Positions 1 to 9,728 of a DNA stretch of 64,000 bases are shown piece by piece. The stretch is from contig NZ_JNVM01000004.1 of assembly GCF_000722545.1 (NCBI RefSeq), forward strand, positions 310,001-374,000. Direction: 5' to 3'. The translations under genes were made by a program, and so were the position numbers. Every line of letters starts with the position of its first letter. Position 1 is the stretch's first letter. Under the pieces are notes generated by a model. It saw only the letters and a list, made by a program, of their open reading frames with translations. It was not told where the DNA came from and did no database searches. The stretch comes from Paenibacillus tyrphae. GTDB lineage: Bacteria; Bacillota; Bacilli; Paenibacillales; NBRC-103111.

Positions 1-827
<827 letters not shown>

Positions 828-842
828 TTAGCTTGTCACTAC

Positions 843-878
843 GACCTTTCCGCCGTCAGCGGGAAGGTCTAATTTTTT
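843..878 (+). terminator. Intrinsic terminator after sigA
   Basis: A ten-pair stem (844-853 with 859-868, one G-U pair, loop cgtca) is followed by a T-run at 873-878. It sits 16 bases after the sigA stop codon and separates it from the membrane-protein gene. Confidence 0.85.
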
Positions 879-962
879 GCGGGCTCCAAGCCGATGAATG
901 AATTATGTATCATGTATCCTATGTATTAAGCCACGATGGGCTTCGGAGGAACATATAGAGCT

Positions 963-1799
963 ATGGATGATAAAAAGAAAACGATTATCCGCGAAATCGA
1001 GCATTGGCGGCGAAGCAAGCTGCTGCCTGAGCGGTACTGCGACTTTTTGCTGAATATTTACTTGGAAGACAATCAAGAAAAGCCGGGAAGCTCCGGTGGA
1101 TTGTTCGGAATTACGGCGTCCAAAATAAGCGACAGCAATTGGAAAATATGGGTTATGCTTTTGGTTGTTGCATGCGCTTTTTCTTTTACTGTTCTTCATT
1201 TTAACGCTTTTCAATTACCAATGCAAATAGGGGTCTCGCTTTTGTTTCTCGCTTGCTGTTACGGCTATGGGGGGTACAAGCGGGAAAAGGACCCGATGGG
1301 CTCGCAAATTTTGATCGGCATGGCTTCGTTGTTTTTGCTCTTTATTGGTGTTTATCTGATGAAGCTCCACGGAATGCAATCGTCCGTGTTCGTCGTGACC
1401 TACGTGTTTCTATGCAGCCTGGTGTGGATTGTGACGGGCCTGCTTGCAAGGCATGTGCCGTTCCATCTCGGCGGATGGGTAAGCCTCGTGTTTTGCTACG
1501 GCTGGCTGCTGCATTATCAGCTTGATTCGATCAGTTGGGTTACGCTGGAGCTGAGCTGGGTGCCGCTCAGCATTCTGTTCTGCTGGATGGGATGGATGGT
1601 TCACGAGAAGAGCCGCCATATGGGGCTCGTGTTCTTTTTGCTCAGCTTGATCGTTTGGTATATGCCTGAATTATATGGTATGCTGTATGCCGAGCAGTAC
1701 GGTGAAATGACGCTGCAATGGATGTTGTTGGTTAAGATTGTGACGGAGGCTTCCTTGCTGTTTGTATGGAGAAAAAAATGGACAGAATGGGTTGTCTGA
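963..1799 (+). CDS. Uncharacterised multi-pass membrane protein
   Basis: I do not recognise a characterised family. From ATG 963 the product is 278 residues. A charged cytoplasmic N-terminus (MDDKKKTIIREIEHWRRSK) is followed by about eight hydrophobic segments from residue ~65 to the end, so it is a polytopic inner-membrane protein. I chose 963 because GGAGGA at 945-950 lies 12 bases upstream; an in-frame ATG at 936 would precede that ribosome site. The gene ends 1 base before the trmK start, so the two are probably co-transcribed and perhaps translationally coupled. A membrane protein between sigA and trmK is, from memory, common in Paenibacillus; its function is unknown. Confidence 0.8.
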   Translation: MDDKKKTIIREIEHWRRSKLLPERYCDFLLNIYLEDNQEKPGSSGGLFGITASKISDSNWKIWVMLLVVACAFSFTVLHFNAFQLPMQIGVSLLFLACCYGYGGYKREKDPMGSQILIGMASLFLLFIGVYLMKLHGMQSSVFVVTYVFLCSLVWIVTGLLARHVPFHLGGWVSLVFCYGWLLHYQLDSISWVTLELSWVPLSILFCWMGWMVHEKSRHMGLVFFLLSLIVWYMPELYGMLYAEQYGEMTLQWMLLVKIVTEASLLFVWRKKWTEWVV

Positions 1800-1800
1800 G

Positions 1801-2565
1801 ATGATACGATTATCAAAACGATTGGGTAAGATTGCACAGGAGGTTCCTGCAGGCAGCCGCTTGGCGGACATTGGCTCGGACCATGCGCTGCTCCCCTCTT
1901 ATTTGGCAAAGCAAGGCACGATCGTACGAGGGATTGCGGGCGAGGTAAATCCCGGTCCGTACGACGCTGCCGTGAAGCAGGTACGCGCATCGGGGCTGGA
2001 TAAGGTCATCGACGTCCGGCGGGGCGACGGTCTGGCCGTCATCGCGCCGGGCGAGGCGGATGTCATTACGATCGCGGGGATGGGCGGAGTGCTGATCGCT
2101 TCGATTCTGGAAGCCGGAAAGGCGAAGCTGGAAGGCGTGCGCCGCTTGGTGCTTCAGCCGAATGTAGGTGAAGCGGCGGTACGGGAATGGCTGCTCGGGA
2201 ACGGCTGGTTTTTGACCGGGGAGCACATTTTGGAGGAAGACGGAAAAATCTATGAAATTTTGACGGCGGTTCCCGCAGCGGAGTCCGGGGCAGACCTGGA
2301 ATCGCTGTATGAACCGTTGACTCTGGCGAACGGAATGACCGCAGATCGTGCAGTTCTCCTGAGCATGGGTCCGTATTTGGTGCGGGAGGCTTCCGCCGTC
2401 TGGACGAAGAAATGGACTTATGAATTGGATAAGCTTTATAAAATATGCGATAATCTGGCCGGGTCTGAAACGGAAGCGTCCCGCAGCAGGGAAGCGGAAT
2501 TTCGCGCCGAGATGAAACGAATCGAGGAGGTATTAACCGCATGTACGCCAAAGGCCAAGCCGTAA
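1801..2565 (+). CDS. trmK: tRNA (adenine(22)-N1)-methyltransferase TrmK
   Basis: SAM-dependent enzyme that methylates N1 of A22 in tRNA (COG2384/DUF633 family). The SAM-binding Rossmann motif is seen early as RLADIGSDHALLPSYL, and the catalytic-domain signature as ITIAGMGGVLIASIL followed by LVLQPNVGEAAVREWL. Both are characteristic of TrmK. The C-terminal ~80 residues form the helical coiled region typical of the family. ATG 1801 begins MIRLSKRLGKIA, matching family N-termini, although the frame is open from ATG 1762. The 3' end overlaps the next gene by 25 bases. The sigA-trmK-Nif3 order is conserved in Bacillales. Confidence 0.92.
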   Translation: MIRLSKRLGKIAQEVPAGSRLADIGSDHALLPSYLAKQGTIVRGIAGEVNPGPYDAAVKQVRASGLDKVIDVRRGDGLAVIAPGEADVITIAGMGGVLIASILEAGKAKLEGVRRLVLQPNVGEAAVREWLLGNGWFLTGEHILEEDGKIYEILTAVPAAESGADLESLYEPLTLANGMTADRAVLLSMGPYLVREASAVWTKKWTYELDKLYKICDNLAGSETEASRSREAEFRAEMKRIEEVLTACTPKAKP

Positions 2566-3656
2566 TTCAATTGATGGAGGAGCTCGCGCCCAAATCGTAC
2601 GCCGTGGAGAACGATAAAATCGGGCTGCAAATCGGCACGCTGCACAAGGAAATCCGCAAGGTGCTTGTCGCCCTTGACGTGACGGAAGAAGTAGTAGACG
2701 AGGCGATTCATGAGCAAGCCGATCTGATTATTGCGCATCACGCTATCATTTACCGTCCGCTGCCTCATATTCAAACGGATACGCCGGCAGGCCGGCTTTA
2801 CGAACGGCTCATCAAGCACGACATCGCCGTCTATATCGCTCATACGAATCTGGATGTGGCCGACGGGGGAATCAACGACATGATGGCGGAGGCGATCGGC
2901 CTGATCGATACGCAGCCGCTTGACGAAGTACATACCGATAAGCTGAAAAAACTCGTCGTCTTCGTGCCGACGACGCACGCCGACGCGGTACGCCAGGCGA
3001 TGTTTGAAGCGGGAGCGGGCGGCATCGGCCGCTACAGCCACTGCAGCTTCAATATCGAAGGCGTCGGAACATTCAAGCCGGAAGAAGGGACGAACCCGTT
3101 TATCGGCCAGCCTGGGAAGCTCGAGACGGCGCAGGAAATACGCGTCGAAACGATCGTCCCTCAGAGCGTAGAACGCAGAGTCGTGCAGGCGATGCTAAAG
3201 GCGCATCCGTATGAGGAAGTCGCTTACGATTTGTATTCCCTTGATTTGAAGACGCGTACGTTCGGGCTCGGACGCGCCGGAAAGCTCCCACAGCCGGTCA
3301 CGCTGCAGGAGCTGTGCGAGCAGGTCAAGCAGGTATTCGACGTGCCGATGCTGCGCGTCGTCGGCGATCTATCGCGGACCGTGCGCAAAGCGGCCGTGCT
3401 TGGGGGATCGGGCAGCCGCTACGTGAAGCATGCGCAATTCGCCGGAGCGGACGTGCTCATCACCGGCGATATCGATTATCACACGGCGCATGACGCCTTA
3501 GCGGCGGGGATCGCGTTGATCGATCCGGGGCACAATGTGGAGAAAATTATGAAGCGCGGCGTCGCCGACCACTTGCGGCGAAAGCTGGAGGAGAGAAAGT
3601 GGGCTACAGCGGTCATCGCTTCGCAAATCGATACGGAACCGTTCCGGTTCGTGTAA
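2541..3656 (+). CDS. Nif3-like dinuclear metal-centre hexameric protein (YqfO type)
   Basis: Member of the Nif3/DUF34 family. It has a bimetal site built from conserved His/Asp/Glu residues, visible as IIAHHAIIYRPL near the N-terminus, HTNLDVADGGIN further on, and DPGHNVEK near the C-terminus. At 371 residues it is the long Gram-positive form, in which a PII/CutA-like middle domain (about residues 125-230) is inserted between the two Nif3 halves. The biochemical role is not settled; the family is proposed to act as a GTP cyclohydrolase-like or metal-chaperone protein. The start has a strong GAGGAGG site about 10 bases upstream and overlaps trmK, indicating an operon. Confidence 0.9.
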   Translation: MYAKGQAVIQLMEELAPKSYAVENDKIGLQIGTLHKEIRKVLVALDVTEEVVDEAIHEQADLIIAHHAIIYRPLPHIQTDTPAGRLYERLIKHDIAVYIAHTNLDVADGGINDMMAEAIGLIDTQPLDEVHTDKLKKLVVFVPTTHADAVRQAMFEAGAGGIGRYSHCSFNIEGVGTFKPEEGTNPFIGQPGKLETAQEIRVETIVPQSVERRVVQAMLKAHPYEEVAYDLYSLDLKTRTFGLGRAGKLPQPVTLQELCEQVKQVFDVPMLRVVGDLSRTVRKAAVLGGSGSRYVKHAQFAGADVLITGDIDYHTAHDALAAGIALIDPGHNVEKIMKRGVADHLRRKLEERKWATAVIASQIDTEPFRFV

Positions 3657-3674
3657 TTTGCCGGAATCCGGCAG

Positions 3675-3703
3675 TTGAGTTTTGAGCCGATTCCTTGTAT
3701 ACT
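3675..3703 (+). promoter_or_regulatory. SigA-type promoter of rnpB
   Basis: TTGAGT at 3675-3680 and TATACT at 3698-3703 are separated by exactly 17 bases. Predicted transcription starts near 3710, just ahead of the RNase P RNA. Confidence 0.7.
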
Positions 3704-3721
3704 AGCAAATGCATCTATTGC

Positions 3722-4147
3722 AAAGGAAAGTTTGACAGACAATCGCTGGTGGCGTTCGCCACGAGAGGAAAGTCCGGGCTCCATAGGGCAGGATGCTGGA
3801 TAACGTCCAGTCAGCGCGAGCTGAAGGCTAGTGCCACAGAAACGGACCGCCGATGGCCGTGCATGCGATCTTCGATCGCCGCCGGCACAGGTAAGGGTGG
3901 AACCGTGGTGTAAGAGACCACGAGGAGCTATGGTGACATCGTTCCTGGTAAACCCCATTTGGAGCAAGACCTAGAGGAACGCAAGTCCCGCAAGGGACAG
4001 TCTTTGCCCGAGACGCGTTCGGGTTGGTCGCTTGAGCCGTTCAGCAATGAACGGCCTAGATAGATGATTGTCGCTTCAATGGTGGCAGGGTGGCCCCCGC
4101 TACGACCACCGGAAGCACAGAACCCGGCTTACGGCAAACTTTCTTTC
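3722..4147 (+). ncRNA. rnpB: RNase P RNA, class B (Bacillus type)
   Basis: Catalytic RNA of ribonuclease P, which removes 5' leaders from pre-tRNA. The conserved cores GAGGAAAGTCCGGGCTCC near 3761 and a matching 3' block (ACAGAACCCGGCTTA) near the 3' end are both present. The P1 helix is visible directly: 3726-3734 is a perfect complement of 4135-4143, and it extends by G-U and A-U pairs to about 3723/4146. The ~420-nt length fits the family. A dedicated promoter lies upstream and a strong hairpin terminator downstream. The exact mature ends are inferred from P1 pairing. Confidence 0.95.
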
Positions 4148-4174
4148 AGCCGCTTACGCAATAGATCTTCATGC

Positions 4175-4203
4175 AAAAAACCGCCTTAGGAGGCGGTTTT
4201 TTG
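4175..4203. terminator. Bidirectional terminator between rnpB and the S8 peptidase
   Basis: A perfect ccgcct/aggcgg stem (4181-4186 with 4191-4196) is flanked by an A-run on the left and a T-run on the right. It can therefore end both the rightward rnpB transcript and the leftward peptidase transcript. Confidence 0.85.
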
Positions 4204-4222
4204 CTGTTTTTATCCTTTATTA

Positions 4223-6085
4223 TCATCTAAACCAGCGCTGCATCCAGTCCGGCCATCCCGGCTTCGGAGCCGTCTCGGTTGGGGCGCCGGCCGCTTGGCC
4301 GGAAGCCTTCGGATCCGCTGCCTTAAGCGCAGCGACCACGTCGATCAGACCGTAACCGAAATATTTATCTTTCCCGGCTGGCCCCAGATCCATCGCCGTT
4401 TCCTTGATGATCCGGACCACTTCCGTATTTTTCAGCGCTGGATTGACCGAACGGATGAGTGCCGCCAGCGCGGTAACGTGCGGGCTGGCCATCGAAGTTC
4501 CGGACAGTGCCGCATACTGGTTGTTCGGATACGTGCTGGCGATGTTGACGCCCGGGGCGGCTACGCCGACATAGTCGCCGTAGTTGGAGAATGCAGCCTT
4601 CTGCTTTCTCGCATCCACCGCAGCCACGCCAAGCACTTCCGGATAAGCGGCCGGGTAACCAGGACGTTCGGTGTTATCGTTGCCGGTAGCGGCAATCAGG
4701 ACGACGTCGCGATCGTGGGCATACTTGATGGCATCGTGCAGGAACTGGGCGTCGGCATAATTGCCAAGGCTCATGTTGATGACCTTCGCCCCGTTATCCG
4801 TTGCCCAAATAATGCCCTGCGCAACGGCATAGGTGCTGCCTGCGCCGCTGGAATCAAGCACTTTGACCGGCAAGACGCGGTTATACCAGCTCATGCCGGC
4901 GACGCCCAAGTTGTTGTTCACAATGGCCCCGATGACTCCAGCTACATGCGTGCCGTGTCCGACATCATCGGCCGGTCTGGCCCCGGGCTGGACGACATTG
5001 TAGCCGGCCATCAAATGGCCTTTCAAGTCCGCATGGTTTCCATCGACCCCGGTATCGACGACCCCGACGATGACGTCCGTCGAGCCTTTGGAGACGTTCC
5101 AGCCGGCCTCTGTTTCGATCTGCGGTAAATTCCATTGGTACCGCCGGTACAGCGAATCGTTCGGCGTAATGATCGCTGCCGAATTCGGGTGCAGAACGGG
5201 TGCAATGTCGTTCGTCAAATAAAGAAAATGCGGCTCGGCGTAATCGATGTCCCATTTTCCGAAATACCCCATGAGCTGCTTGGCTTCCATGCCCGGTGAT
5301 TCGAAAACGTAAGTATAGCCGAGCTTGTGGACATGCCCTCCGCCAATTTCTTGCCGGATACGGGCAAGATCGTTCTCGGAAGGCGTCTGCTTGAATTTGA
5401 CGACGACTTGATTCGTGTGATAATGGCTCGTTCCCTGGTTATCTTCGGGATGGCGAACCTGCACGTTCTGAAGCGATTTCGAATCGACCGATTCGATTTT
5501 GTAGCGGCCTGCGGCCGGGTACGGCTCGATTCTCAAATTTTTCTTCTGGTGATCGGCTACCTGAGCGAGAATTTGCTGGTGCACGGCGCCGACGATTCCG
5601 GATGCGCCATCTGCTGCAGGAACGCCAAGAACGAAATACGTGCTGCTGCCCACTTGAAACGGCGGAGATTGATACGTCTTTCCGCCGTCGACCTGCCGCT
5701 TCGCTTCTTCCATATAGGGCCGCGAAGCTTTTGCCGCCGCCTCGTTCAGCGTACCTGCCGCGATGCCTTGGTCCAAGGTTTGGTCCCTTTTGGTTCGCAC
5801 CAGACGTTCCATATGCGGATGCTCCGCTTGGGTCGCTTGCAGCGTTTCCCGCGCTTTGCCGTCCGTCTGCGCCTGCGTGTCCTGAACGATCCGATGCAAT
5901 TCCAGACTGCACTGATTGCGGCAAAGCTCGTCCGTGCGAGCCACATCCTGATTCAGCATCGTTTGCTTCATTTTCAGCTCGGCGGCGGGCGTAACCTTCT
6001 CGGGAGCGGGAGCCTGATCGCCGCGGGGGAAAAAAATCGCTACCCCGGCGATAACAAGAGCGATTGATAAAGCATATTTCCACAT
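4223..6085 (-). CDS. Exported S8 (subtilisin) family serine protease with large N-terminal extension
   Basis: Secreted subtilase of 620 residues. The start at 6085 (MWKYALSIALVIAG) has an AGGAGG site 9 bases upstream and begins with a hydrophobic signal or anchor segment (residues ~3-18). The catalytic set is complete: Asp ~344 (VVDTGVDGNH), His ~377 (GHGTHVAG), oxyanion Asn ~469 (ATGND) and Ser ~531 (SGTSMASP). Residues ~227-290 look like an I9-type propeptide (VVVKFKQTPSENDL to YAEPHFLYL). Residues ~20-220 are an additional domain whose charged helices and strand pattern recall extracytoplasmic Cache/PDC folds; that is inference. The C-terminal tail is Pro/Ala-rich and ends in WPDWMQRWFR. 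It converges on rnpB. Confidence 0.9.
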   Translation of the reverse strand: MWKYALSIALVIAGVAIFFPRGDQAPAPEKVTPAAELKMKQTMLNQDVARTDELCRNQCSLELHRIVQDTQAQTDGKARETLQATQAEHPHMERLVRTKRDQTLDQGIAAGTLNEAAAKASRPYMEEAKRQVDGGKTYQSPPFQVGSSTYFVLGVPAADGASGIVGAVHQQILAQVADHQKKNLRIEPYPAAGRYKIESVDSKSLQNVQVRHPEDNQGTSHYHTNQVVVKFKQTPSENDLARIRQEIGGGHVHKLGYTYVFESPGMEAKQLMGYFGKWDIDYAEPHFLYLTNDIAPVLHPNSAAIITPNDSLYRRYQWNLPQIETEAGWNVSKGSTDVIVGVVDTGVDGNHADLKGHLMAGYNVVQPGARPADDVGHGTHVAGVIGAIVNNNLGVAGMSWYNRVLPVKVLDSSGAGSTYAVAQGIIWATDNGAKVINMSLGNYADAQFLHDAIKYAHDRDVVLIAATGNDNTERPGYPAAYPEVLGVAAVDARKQKAAFSNYGDYVGVAAPGVNIASTYPNNQYAALSGTSMASPHVTALAALIRSVNPALKNTEVVRIIKETAMDLGPAGKDKYFGYGLIDVVAALKAADPKASGQAAGAPTETAPKPGWPDWMQRWFR

Positions 6086-6304
6086 GGGCCGTTGCCTCCT
6101 GATCGAAACAGTGTGTACATCAATTAGAATCCCCTTCGCAGGCAGTTTAAAAAGCAGCAAAGTTATCCAAAAAGGAGCAGTCTGAAACAAAGGTCTCATG
6201 GATGTTTTTCATATTACTTTTACATGCGTTTTGTGGTACGATGGTAAGGAGAGGTCGTTTTGCCCATATCGTTCTGTTTTAAAGTTGAGGAGGTCTTTTA
6301 AGCG

Positions 6305-6805
6305 ATGGCAGTATTTCATGTAAAAACTCTTTGTGAAACGACAAGGACCCAGCTGAGCGAGGCAATCGCCAAAATGGAACAATTCCTGAACGGACATTCT
6401 TTGCAGCAGCTGAATACCGATAATGACGAAGCGATGGAAGAATTTTATAAAGGTTATTTGACCGATACGAGACATTTGCTAGTTTTTTCCGAGGTGGCGT
6501 ACGAGAAGCTTGGCGTGGCGCTGCGCCGTCCGAATTTTAACGTGGATTATGCCGAAAAAGTACTTTACGACGTGTATCATAGCTGCGTGAACAGCTTTTT
6601 TTATCCGAAAAACGAATGCTATTCGGAAGACGGCCGTTATGCTTATACCGGTCAAGATGCCATCCGCTTCCGTAAAAAGCCTGTACGCGATGTGCGCGAC
6701 TTGACGATCGAGCTGTCCAAAATTTTTGAAACGCTGCGCGAAGATTTGGCTTATTACGAAACCGACTATATTACGCAAAAACGGATGCAGGGCGAGAAAG
6801 TATAA
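6305..6805 (+). CDS. DUF3907 family protein (YpuI-like)
   Basis: A 166-residue soluble protein matching the DUF3907/YpuI family of Bacillales. Recognisable stretches are VDYAEKVLYDVYHSCVNSFFYPKNE and RYAYTGQDAIRF. It has no membrane segment or signal peptide. The family is widespread in Bacillales, but its function is not established. GAGGAGG lies about 11 bases upstream of ATG 6305. It stands alone between the divergent protease and the GH15 gene. Confidence 0.82.
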   Translation: MAVFHVKTLCETTRTQLSEAIAKMEQFLNGHSLQQLNTDNDEAMEEFYKGYLTDTRHLLVFSEVAYEKLGVALRRPNFNVDYAEKVLYDVYHSCVNSFFYPKNECYSEDGRYAYTGQDAIRFRKKPVRDVRDLTIELSKIFETLREDLAYYETDYITQKRMQGEKV

Positions 6806-6897
6806 TTCGTCCGATCCGAGACATATTGTGAAGAGATGCTTCGATTCGGGCATCTCTTTTTGTTTAATTAAGCTAAAGGAAGGGGTTCTCTTCTCTG

Positions 6898-8040
6898 ATG
6901 CGGCCAAAGATGAATGAAGAAGAGCTGGTACAAGCGTCCATACGGCTGATCCGGTTAAACCAGCACCCGGAAGGGGGATACGTGGCCTGTCCGCTTTTTG
7001 CGCACTATGCCTACGGCTGGTTAAGGGATGGCAGCTTTGTCGCATACGCGATGGATACGGCGGGAGAGCATGACAGCGCGGCTTTATTTTACGACTGGGC
7101 CAACCGGATTATCGTTTCGAAGCAAAGTCATATCCGCTATTTGACGGACAAGCAAGCTCGCGGGGAACACGTGGCGCTTCACGAATTTTTACATACCCGT
7201 TATCATCTGGACGGCCGGGACGATACGAGCTCGGAATGGGGGCATTTTCAACTGGACGGCTACGGAGCGTGGCTCTGGGGATTGACGGAGCACCTTCGGG
7301 CGGTCGGGGCGGACCGGATTCCGGATTCGTACCGGATTAGCGTGGATGCTGCAGTTGATTATTTGCGCGCGTTTTGGCGGTATCCGAATTTCGATTGCTG
7401 GGAGGAGTACGGCGAGCACGTACACCCTTCGACGCTGGCTTGCATTTACGGCGGGCTGGAGGGAGTTGCCCGGCTGGACAGCAATGCGGAGCTGCATCAT
7501 GTTTGCACGGAAATAAAGGATTTTCTGCTGCAGCATGGCGTACATGCCGTAAACAGCCATTTTGTCAAAAATATAACGCCTGTCCCCCAAGGGGATTCTA
7601 CAGCATACGTAACGGGTTACGACGGAGTGGACGCGAGCCTGCTATGGCTGGCGGAGCCGTTCCGCGTATTCGATTCGCAGCATCCGGCTATGCAGAAAAC
7701 GATCGAAGTGATCAAAAATGAGCTGCGCTCAGAGACCGGAGGCGTCCGCCGTTACGCAAGCGATACTTACTACGGCGGGGGAGAGTGGCTGCTGCTGGCA
7801 GCTTGGTACGGCTTGGTTCAACTGAAGATGGGCAACCGGGAGGAAGCTGCGCGCTCGCTGGAGTGGATGTCAGAGCAGGCAGACGAATTGGGCCGGTTTC
7901 CGGAGCAGGTGAAGCGTCCACATGGCAGCGAGGAAGCCTACGACGATTGGGTCCGCCGTTGGGGGCCTCCGGCAACGCCGCTGCTGTGGTCTCATGCGAT
8001 GTTCATGGTGCTATATTACAAGCTGCGGGCCATGGCCTAA
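6898..8040 (+). CDS. Glycoside hydrolase family 15-like (glucoamylase/six-hairpin) protein
   Basis: A 380-residue cytoplasmic protein with the (alpha/alpha)6-barrel signature of GH15-type enzymes. YAYGWLRDGSFVAYAMD near residues 38-54 is the conserved WxRD block, SSEWGHFQLDGYGAWLWGL and FDCWEEYGEHVHPSTLA resemble the catalytic clefts, and TYYGGGEWLLLAAWYGL closes the barrel. It is shorter than secreted glucoamylases (which have an extra N-terminal beta domain) and has no signal peptide, so an intracellular alpha-glucoside or trehalose-type substrate is possible. The substrate cannot be told from sequence. The start has GGAAGGGG 12 bases upstream; ATG 6910 is an alternative. Confidence 0.8.
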   Translation: MRPKMNEEELVQASIRLIRLNQHPEGGYVACPLFAHYAYGWLRDGSFVAYAMDTAGEHDSAALFYDWANRIIVSKQSHIRYLTDKQARGEHVALHEFLHTRYHLDGRDDTSSEWGHFQLDGYGAWLWGLTEHLRAVGADRIPDSYRISVDAAVDYLRAFWRYPNFDCWEEYGEHVHPSTLACIYGGLEGVARLDSNAELHHVCTEIKDFLLQHGVHAVNSHFVKNITPVPQGDSTAYVTGYDGVDASLLWLAEPFRVFDSQHPAMQKTIEVIKNELRSETGGVRRYASDTYYGGGEWLLLAAWYGLVQLKMGNREEAARSLEWMSEQADELGRFPEQVKRPHGSEEAYDDWVRRWGPPATPLLWSHAMFMVLYYKLRAMA

Positions 8041-8088
8041 AGTATATCCCCTTTTCGATGCGGGAAAGCTGAGAAAGGGGTGATTAAG

Positions 8089-8298
8089 ATGCCAGATGTC
8101 AAATGCAGCGTCGCCAACTGCGAATATTGGGCGCAGGGAAACAATTGCAACGCCAACGCGATTATGATCGAGATCGACAAACATGCGGACGTCAAATATG
8201 ACGCCGAATTCGGAGCCGAGTTTGAAGATCATCAAGACCGGGCCTCCAGCTCGCAGAACACCTGTTGTCACACTTTCGAGCCGAAAAAATCGAAATAA
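8089..8298 (+). CDS. DUF1540 domain small cysteine-rich protein
   Basis: A 69-residue protein with the DUF1540 pattern: Cys residues in VKCSVANCEYWAQGNNCNA and a CC pair near the end (NTCCHTFEPKK). These plausibly bind a metal ion. AAAGGGG lies 8 bases ahead of ATG 8089; an upstream in-frame GTG at 8080 overlaps that site and is unlikely. DUF1540 proteins are common in spore-formers; the function is unknown. Confidence 0.85.
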   Translation: MPDVKCSVANCEYWAQGNNCNANAIMIEIDKHADVKYDAEFGAEFEDHQDRASSSQNTCCHTFEPKKSK

Positions 8299-8358
8299 GC
8301 ATCGATTTTTCCGGAAGTGTCAAGCGTTCATTTCTCTCGGGAAGGGAAGGGGAACGAA

Positions 8359-8778
8359 ATGAAACGGAAGCTCGGAAGACATCCCGGCTCGGTCCGGGAT
8401 GACAGGTCGCTGCGGAAGTTCAAGCACGAGCAGCTGCGCAGGGAAACCGGCCGCAAAACGCACGAGGAATTCGCTGTGGAGATCGCTTATCCCGGCGGCG
8501 GTTCGCGGGAGGAGAGATCCCGCATGACGCAGCCTGTGGCCGTAACGGAAAACGGGACAGCGGAGGAGGCGGAAACGTCTTACCGCTGGCTCGGATACAC
8601 GGCGCTCGTGCTGTCTATTCTGGCGTGGTTTCTTTATCCGGCGCTGCTCGGCTCGACGTCAGCCATATTAGGGCTGTTTGCTTATATGCTGGGCGAGCGT
8701 TCGCTGGGCACATGGTCGATCATTATCGGTTTGATCGCGCTGGCCGGTTATTTCATTTTGGTTCCTCTATACGCTTGA
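8359..8778 (+). CDS. Small membrane protein with charged N-terminus
   Basis: 139 residues from ATG 8359, preceded by GGAAGGGG. The first ~75 residues are highly charged and probably disordered (MKRKLGRHPGSVRDDRSL). The C-terminal half carries two to three hydrophobic segments (YTALVLSILAWFLYPALLG, SAILGLFAYMLG, SIIIGLIALAGYFILVPLY) resembling DUF4190-like membrane domains. No function is recognised. A strong terminator follows. Confidence 0.7.
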   Translation: MKRKLGRHPGSVRDDRSLRKFKHEQLRRETGRKTHEEFAVEIAYPGGGSREERSRMTQPVAVTENGTAEEAETSYRWLGYTALVLSILAWFLYPALLGSTSAILGLFAYMLGERSLGTWSIIIGLIALAGYFILVPLYA

Positions 8779-8784
8779 GGCGGA

Positions 8785-8817
8785 GACGGCAGGCCGGCAA
8801 CCGGTCTGCCGTTTTTC
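8785..8817 (+). terminator. Intrinsic terminator
   Basis: Twelve-pair stem, 8786-8797 with 8801-8812 (one G-U pair), three-base loop, then a T-run. It isolates the lytic transglycosylase gene from the preceding membrane protein. Confidence 0.88.
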
Positions 8818-8899
8818 TTATAAATTTTATAGTGGCTGAACCGCCCAAAAAAGTGTACAATGGGAAAAGAATCCCGGTACAAGGAGACTTCCGCAACCG

Positions 8900-9628
8900 A
8901 TGAACTTATCGACAAAAGCTATCGATCCCTATACGATTAAAGAGCTGCTGCAGCTTCAGGTGATGAACCAATTAAGCTTGCTGACCTCGGGCAGAAATTC
9001 CGTTACCGAGCAAAGCGATAATACGGACTTTGCCTCCATATTGAACGGGATGCTGGCCGGCATGGATTCGGCTTCGCCCCAGAGTGCGGCCGGTATGTCC
9101 GCAGGAACCGGGCTCGTCCCGGGACAAGCTTGGAACCCGGCCATGCTAAGCGGGTTTTCCGCCGCTTCCGCAGGCGCGCTCACGAAGAAGTTCGCCTCGG
9201 CTACTACGAATCCGTCGGCCTACGAACCGCTGATTCAGGAAGCCAGCCGCCGGTTCGGCATCGAGCCCAGCGTAGTGAAAGCGGTCATCCATGCGGAGTC
9301 GTCGTTTAATGCCAACGCCGTTTCCGGTGCGGGTGCCAAGGGGTTGATGCAATTGATGGACGCAACCGGCCAAGGTCTGGGAGTGGACAATCCGTTCGAC
9401 CCGGCGCAAAACATCCACGGCGGAACCCGTTATTTATCCAACCTGCTCTCCAAATACGGCGGCAATTTGGGCACTGCGCTCGCCGCTTACAATGCAGGAC
9501 CTACCAGACTGGATCGGCTCGGCATTCGAAACGATCAGGACTTAGCCGAAAAGCTGCATCTGCTGCCTGCCGAAACACAGCAGTACGTACGCAAAGTATT
9601 GGCGTTGAAAGAGCACTACGAGGCATAA
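8900..9628 (+). CDS. Lytic transglycosylase (SLT domain)
   Basis: Peptidoglycan-cleaving enzyme of the Slt70/MltE-like type, 242 residues. The SLT domain spans about residues 108-235. The catalytic Glu is at ~133 in AVIHAESSFN, followed by the hallmark GAKGLMQLM, NIHGGTRYL and ALAAYNAGP motifs. The first ~100 residues are Ser/Ala/Gly-rich with no clear signal peptide, as in Bacillus YjbJ (CwlQ)-like proteins, so the export route is unclear. ATG 8900 has AAGGAGA about 13 bases upstream. It is monocistronic between two terminators. Confidence 0.9.
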   Translation: MNLSTKAIDPYTIKELLQLQVMNQLSLLTSGRNSVTEQSDNTDFASILNGMLAGMDSASPQSAAGMSAGTGLVPGQAWNPAMLSGFSAASAGALTKKFASATTNPSAYEPLIQEASRRFGIEPSVVKAVIHAESSFNANAVSGAGAKGLMQLMDATGQGLGVDNPFDPAQNIHGGTRYLSNLLSKYGGNLGTALAAYNAGPTRLDRLGIRNDQDLAEKLHLLPAETQQYVRKVLALKEHYEA

Positions 9629-9636
9629 AATGAGCG

Positions 9637-9687
9637 AGACCAATCGTAGGCACTCCGTTTGCGGGGCCGACCATTGGTCTTATTTTC
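9637..9687 (+). terminator. Terminator after the lytic transglycosylase gene
   Basis: AGACCAAT (9637-9644) pairs perfectly with ATTGGTCT (9673-9680), with a partly paired GC-rich interior and a T-rich tail. Confidence 0.65.
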
Positions 9688-9728
9688 TTCCTGGACCAAG
9701 CAGAGACTACGAAAAAGGGGAATAAACA

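Noticed and set aside
1762..1795. About 24 of 29 bases resemble 57766-57794 (TGTA-GG-GAAAAAAATGG-GAATGGG)
   Set aside because: Both lie just before unrelated genes, are dominated by an A-run and ATGG, and have no palindromic or positional logic; chance is likeliest.
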